Assembly: GCA_037043015.1 (NCBI GenBank)
Contig: CM073322.1
Location: 24,890,364 to 24,954,363 of the forward strand
Reading direction: 5' to 3'
Length of the DNA stretch: 64,000 nt
DNA from: Bryum argenteum
Lineage: Eukaryota > Streptophyta > Bryopsida > Bryales > Bryaceae
Shown here piece after piece: positions 25,092 to 37,595 of this stretch (its first letter is position 1; every line of letters begins with the position of its first letter). The position numbers were made by a program, and so were the translations under genes. The notes below the pieces were generated by a model, which had not been told where the DNA came from, searched no databases, and saw only the letters and a program-made list of their open reading frames with translations.

Positions 25092-25758
25092 ATCGAAATC
25101 TTATCAATTGCTGCCCAGATTTGAATACTGCTGCCCGCGTTCGCCCATAGCTGCCCCCCTATTTCGTTACCAAATCGGTCGTTACGCCGGTGGATGCCCC
25201 CACTCGGCATCGGGTCTCCCGCTCTGTTCGGGTCCCTCACAGGCGGGAGTCCCTCCGGTGGGGGCCTCCCCCTTTACATAAAAAACCCAAATACCTATCG
25301 GTACATTTCGAGGCCTAGCAAGACAATTTTCCGGCGGGAGTCAAGGGTGGTAGGAACATAACATTGGCCCTCGACTCTAATTCCAGCTATTCGAGCCATT
25401 CTATTGGTCCATTGACATATAAGACTTCGGAAGCACCCAAGTTAGGGGAGGGAGACTCCAGACATAGGTGCCACTCCGAGGAACGGATACAGGGCACCCC
25501 ACGGTCAAAGGAGCTTCTCTCTTCACAGAGCTCGTCTCCGTCGCGCAGAACCCACACACCCCGCCATAGCTCCATAGCTTGCATTGCACTTTCAGCTGCC
25601 CCGCCTTCTTTTGCAGGTGCTCATCATCCCCCGAACTGACCCTGGATCGCCTTCTGCTATGTTCCCGCATTTAAAACCCTCTCACCCTCTCACCCTCACA
25701 TTTAACACTTTCTCGCTTGCTGGATTGCTGGATTGCTTGCAGGAGCTCGTCATCCACG
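25092..25758 (+). promoter_or_regulatory. SEC13 upstream region
   Basis: GC-richer than its surroundings, especially 25120-25270. Short unrecognised ORFs occur on both strands. Because SEC13 starts at 25759 this stretch must contain its promoter and leader; no element is assigned. Confidence 0.35.
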
Positions 25759-27402
25759 ATGGGGTCCATGACGACGGACAATGCTGCTCCTGCAGGGCCA
25801 GGAAGTGAGCAGGTAGTGGAGTCAGGGCACCAGGACGTGGTACACGACGTGGCCGTGGACTACTACGGCAAGCGCCTCGCTTCCTGCTCCTCTGATCGCT
25901 TGATCAAGGTGTTCGCTGTCGGCTCTGGCGACGTGCCGACGTCCGCCTTGGCCACTTTGACCGGCCACGAGGGCCCCGTCTGGCAGGTCGCGTGGGCGCA
26001 CCCCAAGTTCGGAAGCATTCTCGCTTCGTGCTCTTACGACCGCCGCGTCGTGATCTGGCGAGAAGGCGCCGAAAATGAGTGGCAGCAGGAACAGGTCCTT
26101 CTTCTGATCCTTCCCCCTTGCAATCCGATCCCGAAATGCATTCCGAGGGTTTTAAGCAATTAGGGTTTGGAAAAATCTCGCTAAAAAAGTGAACATGGCG
26201 CATTCGTCAATAGATTTCCCTTGTCTCTTCAGCTCAGTTCGCCAACATCACAAATTTTAACCATGTAGTTGTCGGTAATTAGATCGAGTAGGTTTTCCTA
26301 ATGCGTTTAAACCTCAGTGTGACCTTTTAATGATAGATCACCATATATTACTAAGTAAAGCTCATAGATGTCCATATGGTCAATCTCATTGCTCGTTTTT
26401 AGAGTCCTTTAGATTCTGCTCCTGCTAAGAAATGTTGAAAACTTTTGGTGAGATTGGGCTCATTGATAATATGTATCAAGGCAAGGTTGCTAGTTTTCCT
26501 TCTAGTGATGGCTTTCTACTTCATACTTTAACAAACTGGATAAGAAATATTCACATTTATTCATTTTCATCGCTTTTAGTGGAACGATTTGACAAGCTTT
26601 GAGTCGTCGAAGGTCTTGAGTGAGTGCTAAACTTTCGAATTCAAGTGAGAAAAACGTTGCACTGCTCCAAAGAGTATTATCCAACTGAAGAGGCGGTCTC
26701 CTGTTGGCAGGTATTCCAAGAGCACGAGTCATCAGTGAACAGCATCAGCTGGGCGCCACAAGAATTCGGGCTATGTCTAGCCTGTGGATCATCAGATGGC
26801 ACGATCTCCGTCCTTACTTACAAACCGGACGGGTCATGGGAAAAGGTGAAGATCGAGCAGGCGCATCCAGTGGGAGTGACGTCCGTATCGTGGGCGCCAG
26901 CAACTGCTGCAGGGTCTCTCATCGGAGCAGACTCTGGACCTGTTCAGAAACTAGTCTCCGGAGGGTGTGACAATACAGTGAAGGTGTGGAAGTTTATCAA
27001 CAACAGCTGGAAAATGGATTGCTTTCCCCCTCTCTCGAAGCACACCGACTGGGTGCGAGACGTCGCATGGGCTCCTAATCTTGGCCTTGTCAGGTCCACC
27101 ATCGCCAGCGCTTCTCAAGACGGAACTGTTGTCATCTGGACTCAGGTACTCCTCGCTCCCCCTTTCTCTCTTATATAGAATGCTGTTGAGATTCGCATAC
27201 TTACGAAGAGTGTTCTGCGTTGCAGGCCAAGGATGGGGACCAGTGGCAGCCATTGACATTGAATGATTTTAAGACTCCAGTGTGGCGAGTGAGCTGGTCG
27301 TTGACAGGAAACATATTAGCAGTATCAGACTCCAGCAACAAGGTGACATTATGGAAAGAGGAGGTTGATGGAGAGTGGACACAGGTGACAAATGTGCAAT
27401 GA
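25759..27402 (+). CDS. SEC13: SEC13, WD40 subunit of COPII coat and nuclear pore
   Basis: Three exons (25759-26094, 26711-27145, 27226-27402), all in phase 0, give 315 residues, the usual SEC13 length. Six WD40 blades can be followed: [86 protein letters not shown] and [20 protein letters not shown]13 forms an open six-blade propeller completed by SEC31 (COPII cage at ER exit sites) or by a NUP145C/NUP96-type partner (nuclear pore Y complex). The start ATG was chosen because it opens the conserved exon and precedes the first blade by about 27 residues. The gene is tail-to-tail with HISN6, about 800 bp away. Confidence 0.96.
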
Positions 27403-28204
27403 CTTTAGAGTCTAGTCTAGTGGCGTGCGAAGTGTATAGCAGATTTGGTGTAGATAGAGAGCATTCGATATCATTTCGGTGCTGTGCCGAATTTGAGAAT
27501 TTGGTAGCACATCTGAACGGTGAATCTGTGTGAGTTTGGGGGGCGCGCATGGACTGATGTCACCTTACATTTAAAAATCCATTCTTATGCTCGGAAATGA
27601 ATTTTCCATTATCTTGACTTGTCACCTTTTTGTTGATATGTACCCTCGCCCCTTTCTGGCTCATTGAGAACACATTTATTTCTCAAGTCTGGGATTTGAT
27701 GAAAGGCATACTTGGAAATGAATTAAGTGAATGTGTGAACATGGGCTTCCTTCCTCTAGTGGCGATTGTTGTGACATGAAGTTACTTCTGAAAGCATTAC
27801 TTCATATATGATCAAGATTCTGTTTATATAGTACTTCGTGGTGAAGAGAGAGATCTAAGGTAACCTGCTCGATATGATGGGGTAACACCGCAAAATGATC
27901 CTCTAGGGTGCTGTATGTTACTTTTCAATGTATTCATTTAAAGCCTTCTGGACAGTGTCATTTTAGAAATACAACTTCAAAAACTCACAACAAATTAAAG
28001 AAGGGTCCAGAGATGATAGGAGGTCCAATCTTCCACTTGAGCAGGAAGTTGTATGTTCATCTTAACCACTAACTGTGACCACAAGCAGCAGTAAAATTTG
28101 AAACTTTTGCACAATTGCAATAGACGTGCACACCAGTACATCCAGAATAAATGTAGAATCTTTAACAAGATAATGAATACAAATAGATAACTCATTAATA
28201 ATCG
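27403..28204. terminator. convergent 3' region between SEC13 and HISN6
   Basis: The two genes converge here, so the stretch holds both 3' UTRs and poly(A) sites. No further gene is recognised. AT-rich signals are present, but none is individually assigned. Confidence 0.4.
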
Positions 28205-30735
28205 TTACACTTTAGCGAGCGCAGCAAGCACAGCATCAGTCTGTTCTGGCTTCCCTACAGAGATGCGAATGTAGTTTTGCAGTTCAGCCTTCTCGTAGTG
28301 ACGAACCATCACCCCCTCCTTCGCAAGCGCTGCCTGTTCATGGTAGATCAGCATTGCACCTGTAAGTCAATGGCCTGTTCGAACCTCATACGGGCACTTC
28401 CAATTGAGGAAAAGAAATCATGCCTTACTTTGATGAACACTATTAAATACCAATGTTTCGTACGCTGCCATAAACAATCAAAGCACTCTCATTTTCAGGA
28501 ATTAGTGTTTAGTGAAAGTACCTTCACTTGCTTGGCGCTCAAGTTCCCAGTCACAGAACATAGAATGAAGTTTGCATGGCTTGGGTACGGTTCCAGAAAA
28601 GGGACTTCTTTCAATTTAGCAAACAACCGTTCCCTCTCCTCCACCAACGCATTCTTCACATTCTGGCATAGGAGCAAAAGCACCGACATGAGCATTACTC
28701 ATGCAACCCTAAGACAATTTCTAAGCATTAAGAACTTCATTCTGTCTTCTGACAAATACTTCATGAGAGGCACATATTATTTCACATCCAAGTTTTTCTC
28801 CGAACTACTTTGAACTTCTAGAGGTTTTCGAACCTCCAAATAAGCAGGATTGGTGAGTGCTGCGCATGCAGCCACTTCCGCAGCCACGGAGACGTTGTAG
28901 GGCTGCTTGGCTCGCCACAAGTACTCAATCAAAACCAACGGAAATGCACCGTAGCCCACTCTCAGACCTGCTAAGCCTGCACGTTCATTGTCAAAAGAGT
29001 TATAGCACCTTAACAACCATTGATGATATAGAAATGTTGATATTTGTACTTTGATGAAAACTGTCTCATATAATGTGAAGATCACCACTTGCTGAAACGA
29101 AGCACATTCGATAAGCTAGAATTCCAATTTGCTAGTTGGTACCTTCTCCATCCACAAAGCAAATACGTACCAGCACGTTTACTGAAGGTACGCAGAACAA
29201 TCAGATTCTCGTACTTGGTCACCCAGTTTATGCGAGAGGGCTCTGTGGCGAATTCAACGTATGCCTCATCCAGCACTACTAACACGGGCAGCTCCAATAT
29301 TGTCTTTAATTCCTCGTCCGACACCAAACTACACAAAGAATTGCTTCCCTCATCAAGGACACTCTAGCCTTCCTCTTGACATCAGCAAGCATGGATACAT
29401 ATAATACAAATTTGTAAGCAATAAGCTACCTACTTAAACGCATATTTCTTTCTATTGACATTCCTTATTATTATGGGCATTCAGTAGAATTGTACCATCC
29501 ATCAGGGTTGTTAGGCGATGTAAGGAAAACTATCTTCGGTTGGTCCCGCTTCACAGCTTCAACGATGGCAGGTACATCCAATCCAAATCCTGGCAACCTT
29601 GGAACTATCCAATCCGATCCAAAATGGGAATATCAGTTCTTTTGAACAATCAAGATAAAACTTGTGATGATAAGAAGGAGCTGACTGGAGCGCACCTTTG
29701 ATAACAGAAGCGCCATTTACAGCAGCGTCAAATGCATACATGGTGAAAGTAGGTGGACAGTCAAGAATCTTGTCACCAGGATCTAGAGTACACCTGTTTG
29801 AAAATTCAAAAAATTTGTATGAGAAATCGCTGTAAATTCGTTATAATCGCAGTAAAATGGGGGCATATCACCACATTACCTCATGATGAGGTCAATAAGT
29901 TCATCCGCACCACAACCAACCAGAATGTGCTCCGCTCCTATTCCTGTATCCTCAGCCAGTGCAGCTCGCAACCTTCGACTTTCTGGGTCAGGATATATGT
30001 TTGGAAACTGCATACTGCCCAGCGCTTCCAATACCTGCACATGATCGGCAAATTATAGTAATCGTTAACAATTGCTACATATAACCTCTTCCTCAGCTTT
30101 CGGATACTCGAGGTAACAAAAAGCATTGATAGGGGAGAAGATGTAATACCCCTAATTGCTACCAATGTAGATCATCTAAAATGACAACAGTAATGAGAAT
30201 ATGTAAAACTCTCAAGCTCTAGTTATGAAATGTTTGAAGGAAAACCTCAGGAGGGGGCCCATATGGATTCTCGTTTGCGTCTAGTTTCACAATATCTTTG
30301 GGAAGCCTGCCAAGTCTAGCCGACAATATCTGCACATAACTGGTGAGCGTTAGAGGTAAAAATCCCGAAGTCCTCTGTTACACAATCCACATTGTACGAC
30401 GATGCTCATAAAAAGTGCATATCCTTACGAGAGCATATAACACTGAAAGAGTAACAAAAATTGCTCATGAAATGGCGAAATCCTCGAACAAATTGGCCAT
30501 TACAGAATGATGAATGGCATCGGCAGAGGAAGTGTACCTCAAAGGGCTCGATGGGAGTGTAGGGAGCAAGAGTGAGTAAGTGAGGGCGAATGAAGGAGGC
30601 ACCCTTGACAATGGTGGCAGGAGCAGCAGCATCCGCGGAGGCTGAAATCACCATTCTCTTGGACTTGGCCACACCAGCACCAGCACTACCAGCTCCCAAT
30701 AGGGCACCCAATGGGGTTGCCGCTCGCAGCGCCAT
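28205..30735 (-). CDS. HISN6: histidinol-phosphate aminotransferase, chloroplast
   Basis: Nine exons on the minus strand join into 404 residues: 30735-30538, 30329-30246, 30034-29880, 29793-29696, 29604-29496, 29328-29171, 28976-28834, 28662-28522, 28333-28205. All phases agree. Residues 1 to about 45 are rich in Ala, Ser and Arg and fit a transit peptide. The fold-type I PLP aminotransferase signature is clear: [33 protein letters not shown], then [16 protein letters not shown] with the Schiff-base lysine at K265. The enzyme converts imidazole acetol phosphate to histidinol phosphate in plastid histidine synthesis. The first in-frame ATG that gives a plausible transit peptide is used; no other is convincing. 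Confidence 0.96.
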
Positions 30736-31551
30736 TAACCTACACGAAAGCACAATCTGAGCACGAAAACCTACATTCGATACAATCGGAATCAATATCC
30801 AGAACCCCACATTCGGCAAATTTGACACGGAGGATTGCAGGATTGTATTCTCTAAAGCTCAAGCGAGAGTCGGAGGTTTAAGCATGAGATTTTACGCACC
30901 GATTCGAAGAGTCGGAATTTGTCGAAAGAGAAGGAATCTTTGAGAGTGATTGTTGGAGATTGTGTACTTGGCACCTTCCTGCCATTCACATTCGCATATT
31001 CTGCCCGACTGGGTTTAGGGTTTATGGTTTTTGATTACAGTAGGACACTGTTTGTTGATTGTACAATCCTTAATGTCACACTGCATAATGCGTGACATTA
31101 AGGAGTTCTTTGGTGGGCTTTTGATTAACCGTTGGGAAGGCCTTGATACGGTGTACGAATGGCATGAACAATAGTGCATTTGATGTGTCTCTCAAAAGGC
31201 CCTTGGCGGAAAAGGGTTAACTCCTAGACGACCAAGACCTCTGAAATGGAGATTTTGTTATTTCGGGCAGCCTAGATGAAGGGGTTAGAATCTATATTTT
31301 TGAGATTTTTACTGCATGTTCACTATACTAAAAGGTGTATTTGGGAAAAATTGCAAAGTCAAACTCCACCTCTAGAGTTTATCATTGCAAATTTAAGTTT
31401 TCAGCCTTGGGGTGGGGTAGAAAATAGCTTTTTATATTGAACCTTTTATTAAATATTTTTTTTTAGAACTTCTGTTAAGTGATTTTGTACATATAATTTC
31501 AAGTGACCCTAGTTTAAAATACTACTAATCCTACAAGGTCACTCTTCTAAA
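30736..31551. other. HISN6 upstream region, then relics of TTAA elements
   Basis: The first 200-300 bp are the HISN6 promoter and leader. About 31217-31390 begins TTAACTCCTAGACG and matches the arm of the foldback element at 18511 (GCCTAGATGAAGGGGTTAGAA), so it is a truncated relative. A block at 31124-31165 (CTTGATACGGTGTAC) is also found in reverse at 47875-47915. No gene is recognised. Confidence 0.5.
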
Positions 31552-31984
31552 TTAACCCTTAAATGTCTAGCTATACGGATTTGGGCAGCCCAGTATTAGA
31601 TCACAACATCTTTAATTTGGACTTGGGCATCATGAATAGTGCACTTTTTGAACTTGGGCATCATAAATGATTAATTTGGACTTGGGCATCATGAATAGTG
31701 CACTTTTTGAACTTGGGCATCATAAATGATTCAATCAATGATGAGCTTGCAACCTCCTACAAGGTTATTTACAACCCCAACCTACCTACCACAATCCTTT
31801 CAAAGCACAAAATCACTCATACAAATTGTGATTTGAATTCTAAAATTTCACTTTTTGAATGCATGAGAAGAAGGTGACCAGTTTGACATCAAAATATAAG
31901 TGAAAAGTTGAGTACATTGAGAGCTACAGAGGAGATTCTGTTGAAATACGACCCCTCGGGTCACCTTCGGCGTTTAAGGGTTAA
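31552..31984. mobile_element. 433-bp TTAA-type non-autonomous element, complete copy
   Basis: TTAA flanks both sides (31552-31555 and 31981-31984). The body starts CCCTTAAATGTC and ends in the complement of CCCTTAAACGCC. A 58-bp unit containing GGACTTGGGCATCATGAATA is directly duplicated at about 31615-31730. The right half is nearly identical to window bases 1-206, so two copies of this element lie about 31.7 kb apart. It has no ORF. Confidence 0.87.
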
Positions 31985-33431
31985 CAAGAGCTAGTTTTAT
32001 GGTTTTCCGCAAAATTACATTTTTTTCTTCCAAAGTTTGTTACAATTTGGAATTTTTTCATTTTTTCATTCTTTTTCTACAGAATTCACAAACTAATGAA
32101 GGTACCTACTCACTGTCCAAATGTTTCACCAAATCAAATACAATGAACGGGATGCATGTTTTATCGAATCCTTCATTTTCTACCTTTTTCTATGAAATAA
32201 ATTGCATGAAGGTTCAAAAGAGTGCCAAATTTTTTGCATGTGCATGCACAAATAGATACCTTCATTGAAAAAAAATGCAAAAAAGATGTTTCAGGTAATC
32301 ATCATCAACTTTTCCTTGGCACAAAGTAGACTGTGAATGCTGAAAAACAGATTGCATCAACTTTGAATGATATGATCTTCCAAATGGCGAAGATCCAATG
32401 ATTGAAATCTTATTTTCAACCTTTGATGGCAGTTCTTTTTAGAATCCTACAATTAAATTTTCAAAAAAAAAAATCTCTTACCCTAGAGTTTACAAGGTGG
32501 TATAAAATCACAGTTTTGGAAATCACCATGGTCGTTTAGGGGATTATTTAGGGATTGGCATGAAAAATAGGTTTGATGGTGTTCAAAATAGACTTTAGAG
32601 ATGTATTAATCCAAGAAGATCACATTTATTATGTAATGCATGAGCGTGAGAATTAGAGTATTTATTTCTCATTATGAATACTATCACTTGGAGTTACGCA
32701 ATTCGGTTCATGGTGGTGAGAACTTTTAGGAGATTTGGATCTACTTTAGAATTTAAGTTATATAACATCACAATCATGTGAGGAGGTAGCTCAAAGAGTT
32801 TGGCTTAATAGCAAGAGAGGACATCCTTAAAAAATTCCATCCTTGAAAACAGAGGGAGAGATTAGTAAAGAGATTCATACGTAATTTAAGGCAACATTCA
32901 CTATATGTGGTATATGTAAAACGCTTTTACTCTTTTATATGGGTAATAAAATATTTTGCATCAATTGTGACCTTTAAGTCTCGATTGATGTTCTAAAATA
33001 ATCTCACTCTAAGGTGGAATGTATGTTGTTCTCTCACCTTCTACCCTTACCTCTTATCATCTTTTATCCTCATGAGTGGCTTTGACATCCTCACTCTCCT
33101 ACTTTTTACCCTCTTTACTCGTTTCCTATATGTAAAGATTAGATACAATATTTCATTCTTATAGAAATGTTATGTCATTATTATGTGCTCCTTTTTCAAA
33201 GGAAAATTATTTAGCCACTCCAAATCTTATGTTATCTCCTCCAATCCATGGCTACTTCCAAGTTAAGCAACCTTTAGCGAAGGCCACCTTCGTATTATGC
33301 TACCTTGAATTTACTTATTTATAAAAATCAACTCTACCTTCAATTGCAACCTTTAACTTACACAACTTCCTCGAAATCAAGCTAATTTCAACTTTCAAGT
33401 TAAATGACCTTCAATTGATGCTACTTTAAAT
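31985..33431. other. intergenic, AT-rich
   Basis: No gene recognised. CGTTTAGGGGATTA near 32530 resembles the end of a TTAA element but has no partner that I can find. Confidence 0.35.
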
Positions 33432-33665
33432 TTACGCATCCTTCAACTTACGCATCCTTCAGTTTACGCACCCTTAACATTCCGCATCCTTCAGCTTACG
33501 CAACCTTCAGGTTATCCAACCTCCACGTTAAACAACCACCAGCTTACGCAACCACCAGCTTACGCAATCTTCAGCTTACGCAACCGCCAGCTTACGCAAC
33601 TTCCAGCTTACACAACCTTCAACTTAGGCTACTTCCAACTTAAGCAACCTTCAACTTAAGTAACC
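33432..33665. repeat. minisatellite with a 16-bp unit
   Basis: A degenerate array of the unit CCTTCAGCTTACGCAA runs through the stretch in about a dozen copies, with weaker copies extending upstream to about 33240. No ORF follows the repeat. Confidence 0.8.
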
Positions 33666-33892
33666 TCATAGCAGTCATAAAAATATCTTACAAAGAAGAA
33701 ATTAAAGGACATTGTGGAGAGCTAATTTTGCAAAAAAGAACTTATTGTTGAATTATGAAAGTTTCTAATTTGAAGTTGAAGATGGAATTCTGACAAAAAA
33801 CAAAAAAAAGAAATCAATTTTAGGATATTTTATTATTTTATTCAATCACTAAAATAATAATAGTATTAAATTTCATATATACTAATGTTATT

Positions 33893-35017
33893 TTAACCCC
33901 TAAATGGGTTGACTCATCTATAGCAAAAGTGACACATCCTCAAAAAAGTGTCATAAATGGAAACAAAGGTAAGTTTTTGTACATCAAGTGGGTCAAGTTT
34001 GAGTTATGAGGACTCGTAGATTGCAAGATCATAATGTATTAATTAGTACTCGAAAAACATCACAATATCTCAACATTTTTACTTTGAAGTGAAAGTGCTA
34101 CCAATAGACTTATTGCAATGAAAAAATCACCAACCACAAAGTTGTTTACTTTCATATCAATAACACCGTTGTCCGCAAAAAATCAATCAAAAATATTTAT
34201 GGGCTCAAATAATAGCCTTGCAATAATGAAGAAATCGGTGTATGAAGAAGAAACAACGTCTCAAAAACCATGTAACTATTTACAAAAAAATAAAAAAATC
34301 AATATAGAAATCATTGCAAATCCAATAACTGAATTATTCAAATAAATAATCTTCCAACTACAAATTTGTTGGATTCCATCTTGAGAATATAAGGGAGAGT
34401 GCTCAAAACTTGAGCGACACCAATAATGGAGCAGTAGGCTTTTTCACCCAAAGGTACATAATAGCTTATCACTCAACATTAGCATGTACTCTAACTTGGT
34501 AAACATTATAGGGTGCAAAATTAGGGCACCATCTCAGAAACACCTATAAGTCATCCTTCGAAATGTAAAGCAAATTGGAGAAGTCCAAAATTTATGAATC
34601 CACTTTTCACTATCTTACCACTCACTTTTCCCATGTATGAAAATTGCTTTTACTGTTATCTTCATTCCAGATTGGGAAATTTGAAACTTGAGCCATTTTT
34701 GAGCACTCTCTCTTACTTATGCAATTAAAGTTCATGAATAACCAAATTGGATTTTACATAGTTGACTGGCAATGGTAAAATATGCCCCATGTTTGGCAAC
34801 CCAAAACCCAAGAGCTGCCTTCAATAAAATACGTGCCATAAATTCATGGTTTCTTGTATGATTCTGAAATTTTCACCACACAAACTAGACTTGATTCGGA
34901 ATCAAAGCCAAGTAAATCCTCCAAAGCAAATTGGAGATGAAGAAGCTATGACTCTTCAAAATTGTTGCCTTCCATCCAAAATGTTGTTTTTCAACATTCC
35001 ACACCTTTAAGAGTTAA
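33893..35017. mobile_element. TTAA-type non-autonomous element, family B, carrying a nested MITE
   Basis: TTAA at 33893-33896 is followed by CCCCTAAATGGG, and TTTAAGAG is followed by TTAA at 35014-35017. It aligns in patches with 4342-5312. The 324-bp element at 34391-34714 is inserted inside it, which dates the nested element as younger. No ORF of note is present. Confidence 0.6.
34391..34714. mobile_element. 324-bp inverted-terminal element, diverged relative of family E, nested
   Basis: It starts AAGGGAGAGTGCTCAAAA and ends in the complement of AAGAGAGAGTGCTCAAAA, with one mismatch. Its interior shares order and short blocks (GTACATAATAGCTT, AGGGCACCAT, ACACCTATA) and its length with the 325-bp elements at 8234 and 35165. 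It sits inside a TTAA family B element. Confidence 0.72.
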
Positions 35018-35164
35018 GAATACAATTTAGTAAGAACCCCAATGTGTTGGTTTTGGACTGCTTTCAGTTCATAAAGTGCTTAAAAGTAACATATAAGTGT
35101 AACATTTATAGAGGATAGACTTCAATACCAACTTGATTGCCAACTCAAAACAATTTGAGGGTGT

Positions 35165-35489
35165 TATGGTTGAGCAGCCCAAAATGGCGCAGTGCCGAAA
35201 ATGGAGCCCTAGTAATCTTCACTGTCACGTACATAATAGCTTCTCCATACAACAGTACCATGTACACACTGCAAAGATTATAGGGCGTCACTTTAGGGCA
35301 CCATTTTAGGAACACCTATATTTCCATTTTTAGAAATTCATTACTTACTGTAGAAGAGTCGAAAAATGATGATTCCACTTGCTCTAGCTTTCTACTAATT
35401 TTCCACATGCACAAAAATTGCTTGCACTGGCAACATTCCTCTAGATTTTCTGTGCTGAAAATTGCGCCATTATAGGACACCTTACCATA
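35165..35489 (-). mobile_element. 325-bp inverted-terminal element (copy 2 of family E)
   Basis: This is the reverse-complement counterpart of 8234-8558: same 325-bp length, same ends (TATGGT...ACCATA) and high identity throughout. It has no coding capacity. Confidence 0.78.
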
Positions 35490-37289
35490 CATTAGAGAAA
35501 CAACTTGGTCCAATTATCACCTATTATCATGCATTGTCATTTGTCATCCAATTCTTCTCCAGCCTCCTTTCTATGCCAACATGGAATGAAGATTGAGTAT
35601 TATTATTCAGTAAACTGTAGAGGAGGATATGCTTGCTTGAACTTGTGCTTATCCATTCCCAAACCCGGGACTAAATCCTGTACAGATTGAAGCCATTAAT
35701 TTCCTGCCAGAAAACGAGGGATGGACTCCGGTATCGAAACATCATTGCCATGTCGGTGGTCCTACACAGACAGTCAAGACTATAGGAATTCTTTCGAACA
35801 AATTGATACAAAATAAGAGGACTTTAATGAAACCACAGCAAGTACAGAGATAAAGTAAGATGAAACATGAAAGTAGATCAAGAGGATGATTGGAGTTGTT
35901 ATTACAAAAATGCAATCGAAATGACAGAGTCAATTGAAAACCCAATAAATCTTGATATAAATATGAAGATTTCTGTATTAAAATTCAGTAACGTTAGAGG
36001 TGCATTTGATTATAATGAAATCAGAATGGTTGCAAGAAAGTGGTAAGGTTGGAACACTAGACAGAAGTGTAAGGTTGCAAGATATTTACATTCGGTCAGA
36101 CTGCTAATAAAAATGTGAAGAAAGTGGAATCATCATTATCTCGTGCGAATATATATCATGCGTTTTTTATATTTAGTAAGAATAAATACTTATTAGTATT
36201 TTCAGTCCCCCAAAATCATGCATGATTCCAAGTCACTTTTTTGTGTGAATTATGTCAATCAATGATTGCCTTGTGTTAAATTTAATCTATAATAAATTTC
36301 AGTCTTATAAGTAAAGCTTTGCATGCAAATGCGTGCGGTTATCTGGGTATGTATATTCTTACCTGAGCACATGAAGGTGAGTGGTAGAAATCTCACATTT
36401 CACACCAACAGAACGAACCTTTATTTTCTTAAATCTGCTGTTCCTTGTGAGAAATGGCAAAATATGGTAAGTAACGAGTGAGCATAAGAACGAATACTGG
36501 CATATTTCATGTGGCTTATGGCAAGAGTAAGCAACAGAATGGCCAAGAATTAGTACCAGTGAGTGTCACCCTGCATAAAAATGGTACCAATCGGCCAATC
36601 GAGCCATCGATTACGAGAGCGTCGGTAAAGTCAACATCGATGATTGGAACCAGACCTGTCTGTACAGACTCATACAGAGTCTGTTGACCTGACCTGACAA
36701 TGGCGATTGCTTCTACTCTAGTCCAAGCTTTACTTTCTTCTTTTTAAAACGCAGACGAAAGTTGCAATCGCAAAGACTCCACGGCACGGTTTGAGAGTCA
36801 GAAATCGATTGAGTATAAGCAGAAACCTAGTGAATGGTGCTGACGAACAAACGAACGCTTTCCGGTCACTTCAACTTGACGTGCTTGACAAACAATCAAA
36901 CTCGTGAACACTCAATCCATACCTGCACAGCTTACATGATCGCATTTTGAAGACTTTTCACTTCATCGCAAAACCATGTCTCATTCGTGTAATTAACATT
37001 ACACCTCGTCAAAACCTCGTGTTTTTATGGGTTAAATACTCCCATGTATGTACAAAAAGCATATCCTTTTCGATGGATCTATACCTCTATACCTCTTTAA
37101 TCAGTCCAATTCATTGGGATGTGAACCCCAGTTCTATACTCTCTCAAAAAAGTGAACCCCAGTTCCATAACTCTCAAAAAGTGAACGCCAGCTCTATACT
37201 GCCGTGATGTGCCGTAAGGGTGATCGAGCTCTAGAAATTATCAACAACCCCTCTGATTTGATACTGGTCAGCCCTAAACTGTACACTGA
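35490..37289. other. intergenic, no gene recognised
   Basis: Only short ORFs without a known domain. At 37130-37200 a short direct repeat around GTGAACCCCAGTTC occurs three times. Confidence 0.35.
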
Positions 37290-37595
37290 TCATTGATACC
37301 AGTAACGCTTATCCTCGGCAACTTCGTCAAAAACAGGAAGTGGCGCAGGCTTCTTGATGGGGATGTCGATCGGTTTCGACCTGGCAGGACGACGAGGAGG
37401 TCGCGGCCGGGGCACGACAGCAATGATGTAAACAAACTCTTCCTCCGTGCGAGCCTTCTCCTCCTGCACCAGCTGCTCCTGCTTCGCAGCAGCATCTGCA
37501 GGCGCACCGGTCCACGCACGGTTCCACCATCGCCAGAAGCTCGCTCCCAGCACACTACCCTCCAGAAAGTGATCAGGCTCTCCTCCTCCTCCCAT
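37290..37595 (-). CDS. hypothetical 101-residue protein
   Basis: An uninterrupted ORF on the minus strand with a true ATG at 37595 and a stop at 37290-37292. I do not recognise it. It opens MGGGGEPDHFLEGSVLGASF followed by a Trp-rich WRWW segment. It then has an Ala/Gln/Glu-rich middle that could form a helix (about residues 32-54), a hydrophobic VYIIAVV strand, a Pro/Arg-rich basic stretch (about 62-86) and an acidic end with RYWYQ. Local GC is well above the surroundings, and a TATA-like CTATAAGAAAA lies about 65 bp upstream on the same strand. These support a real gene. Other long ORFs overlap in other frames, as GC-rich DNA allows. It could be a single-exon gene or the last exon of a longer one. 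Confidence 0.45.
   Translation of the reverse strand: MGGGGEPDHFLEGSVLGASFWRWWNRAWTGAPADAAAKQEQLVQEEKARTEEEFVYIIAVVPRPRPPRRPARSKPIDIPIKKPAPLPVFDEVAEDKRYWYQ

Noticed and set aside
33432..33665. CRISPR-like array
   Set aside because: Units are contiguous 16-bp degenerate repeats without unique spacers in a nuclear plant sequence.
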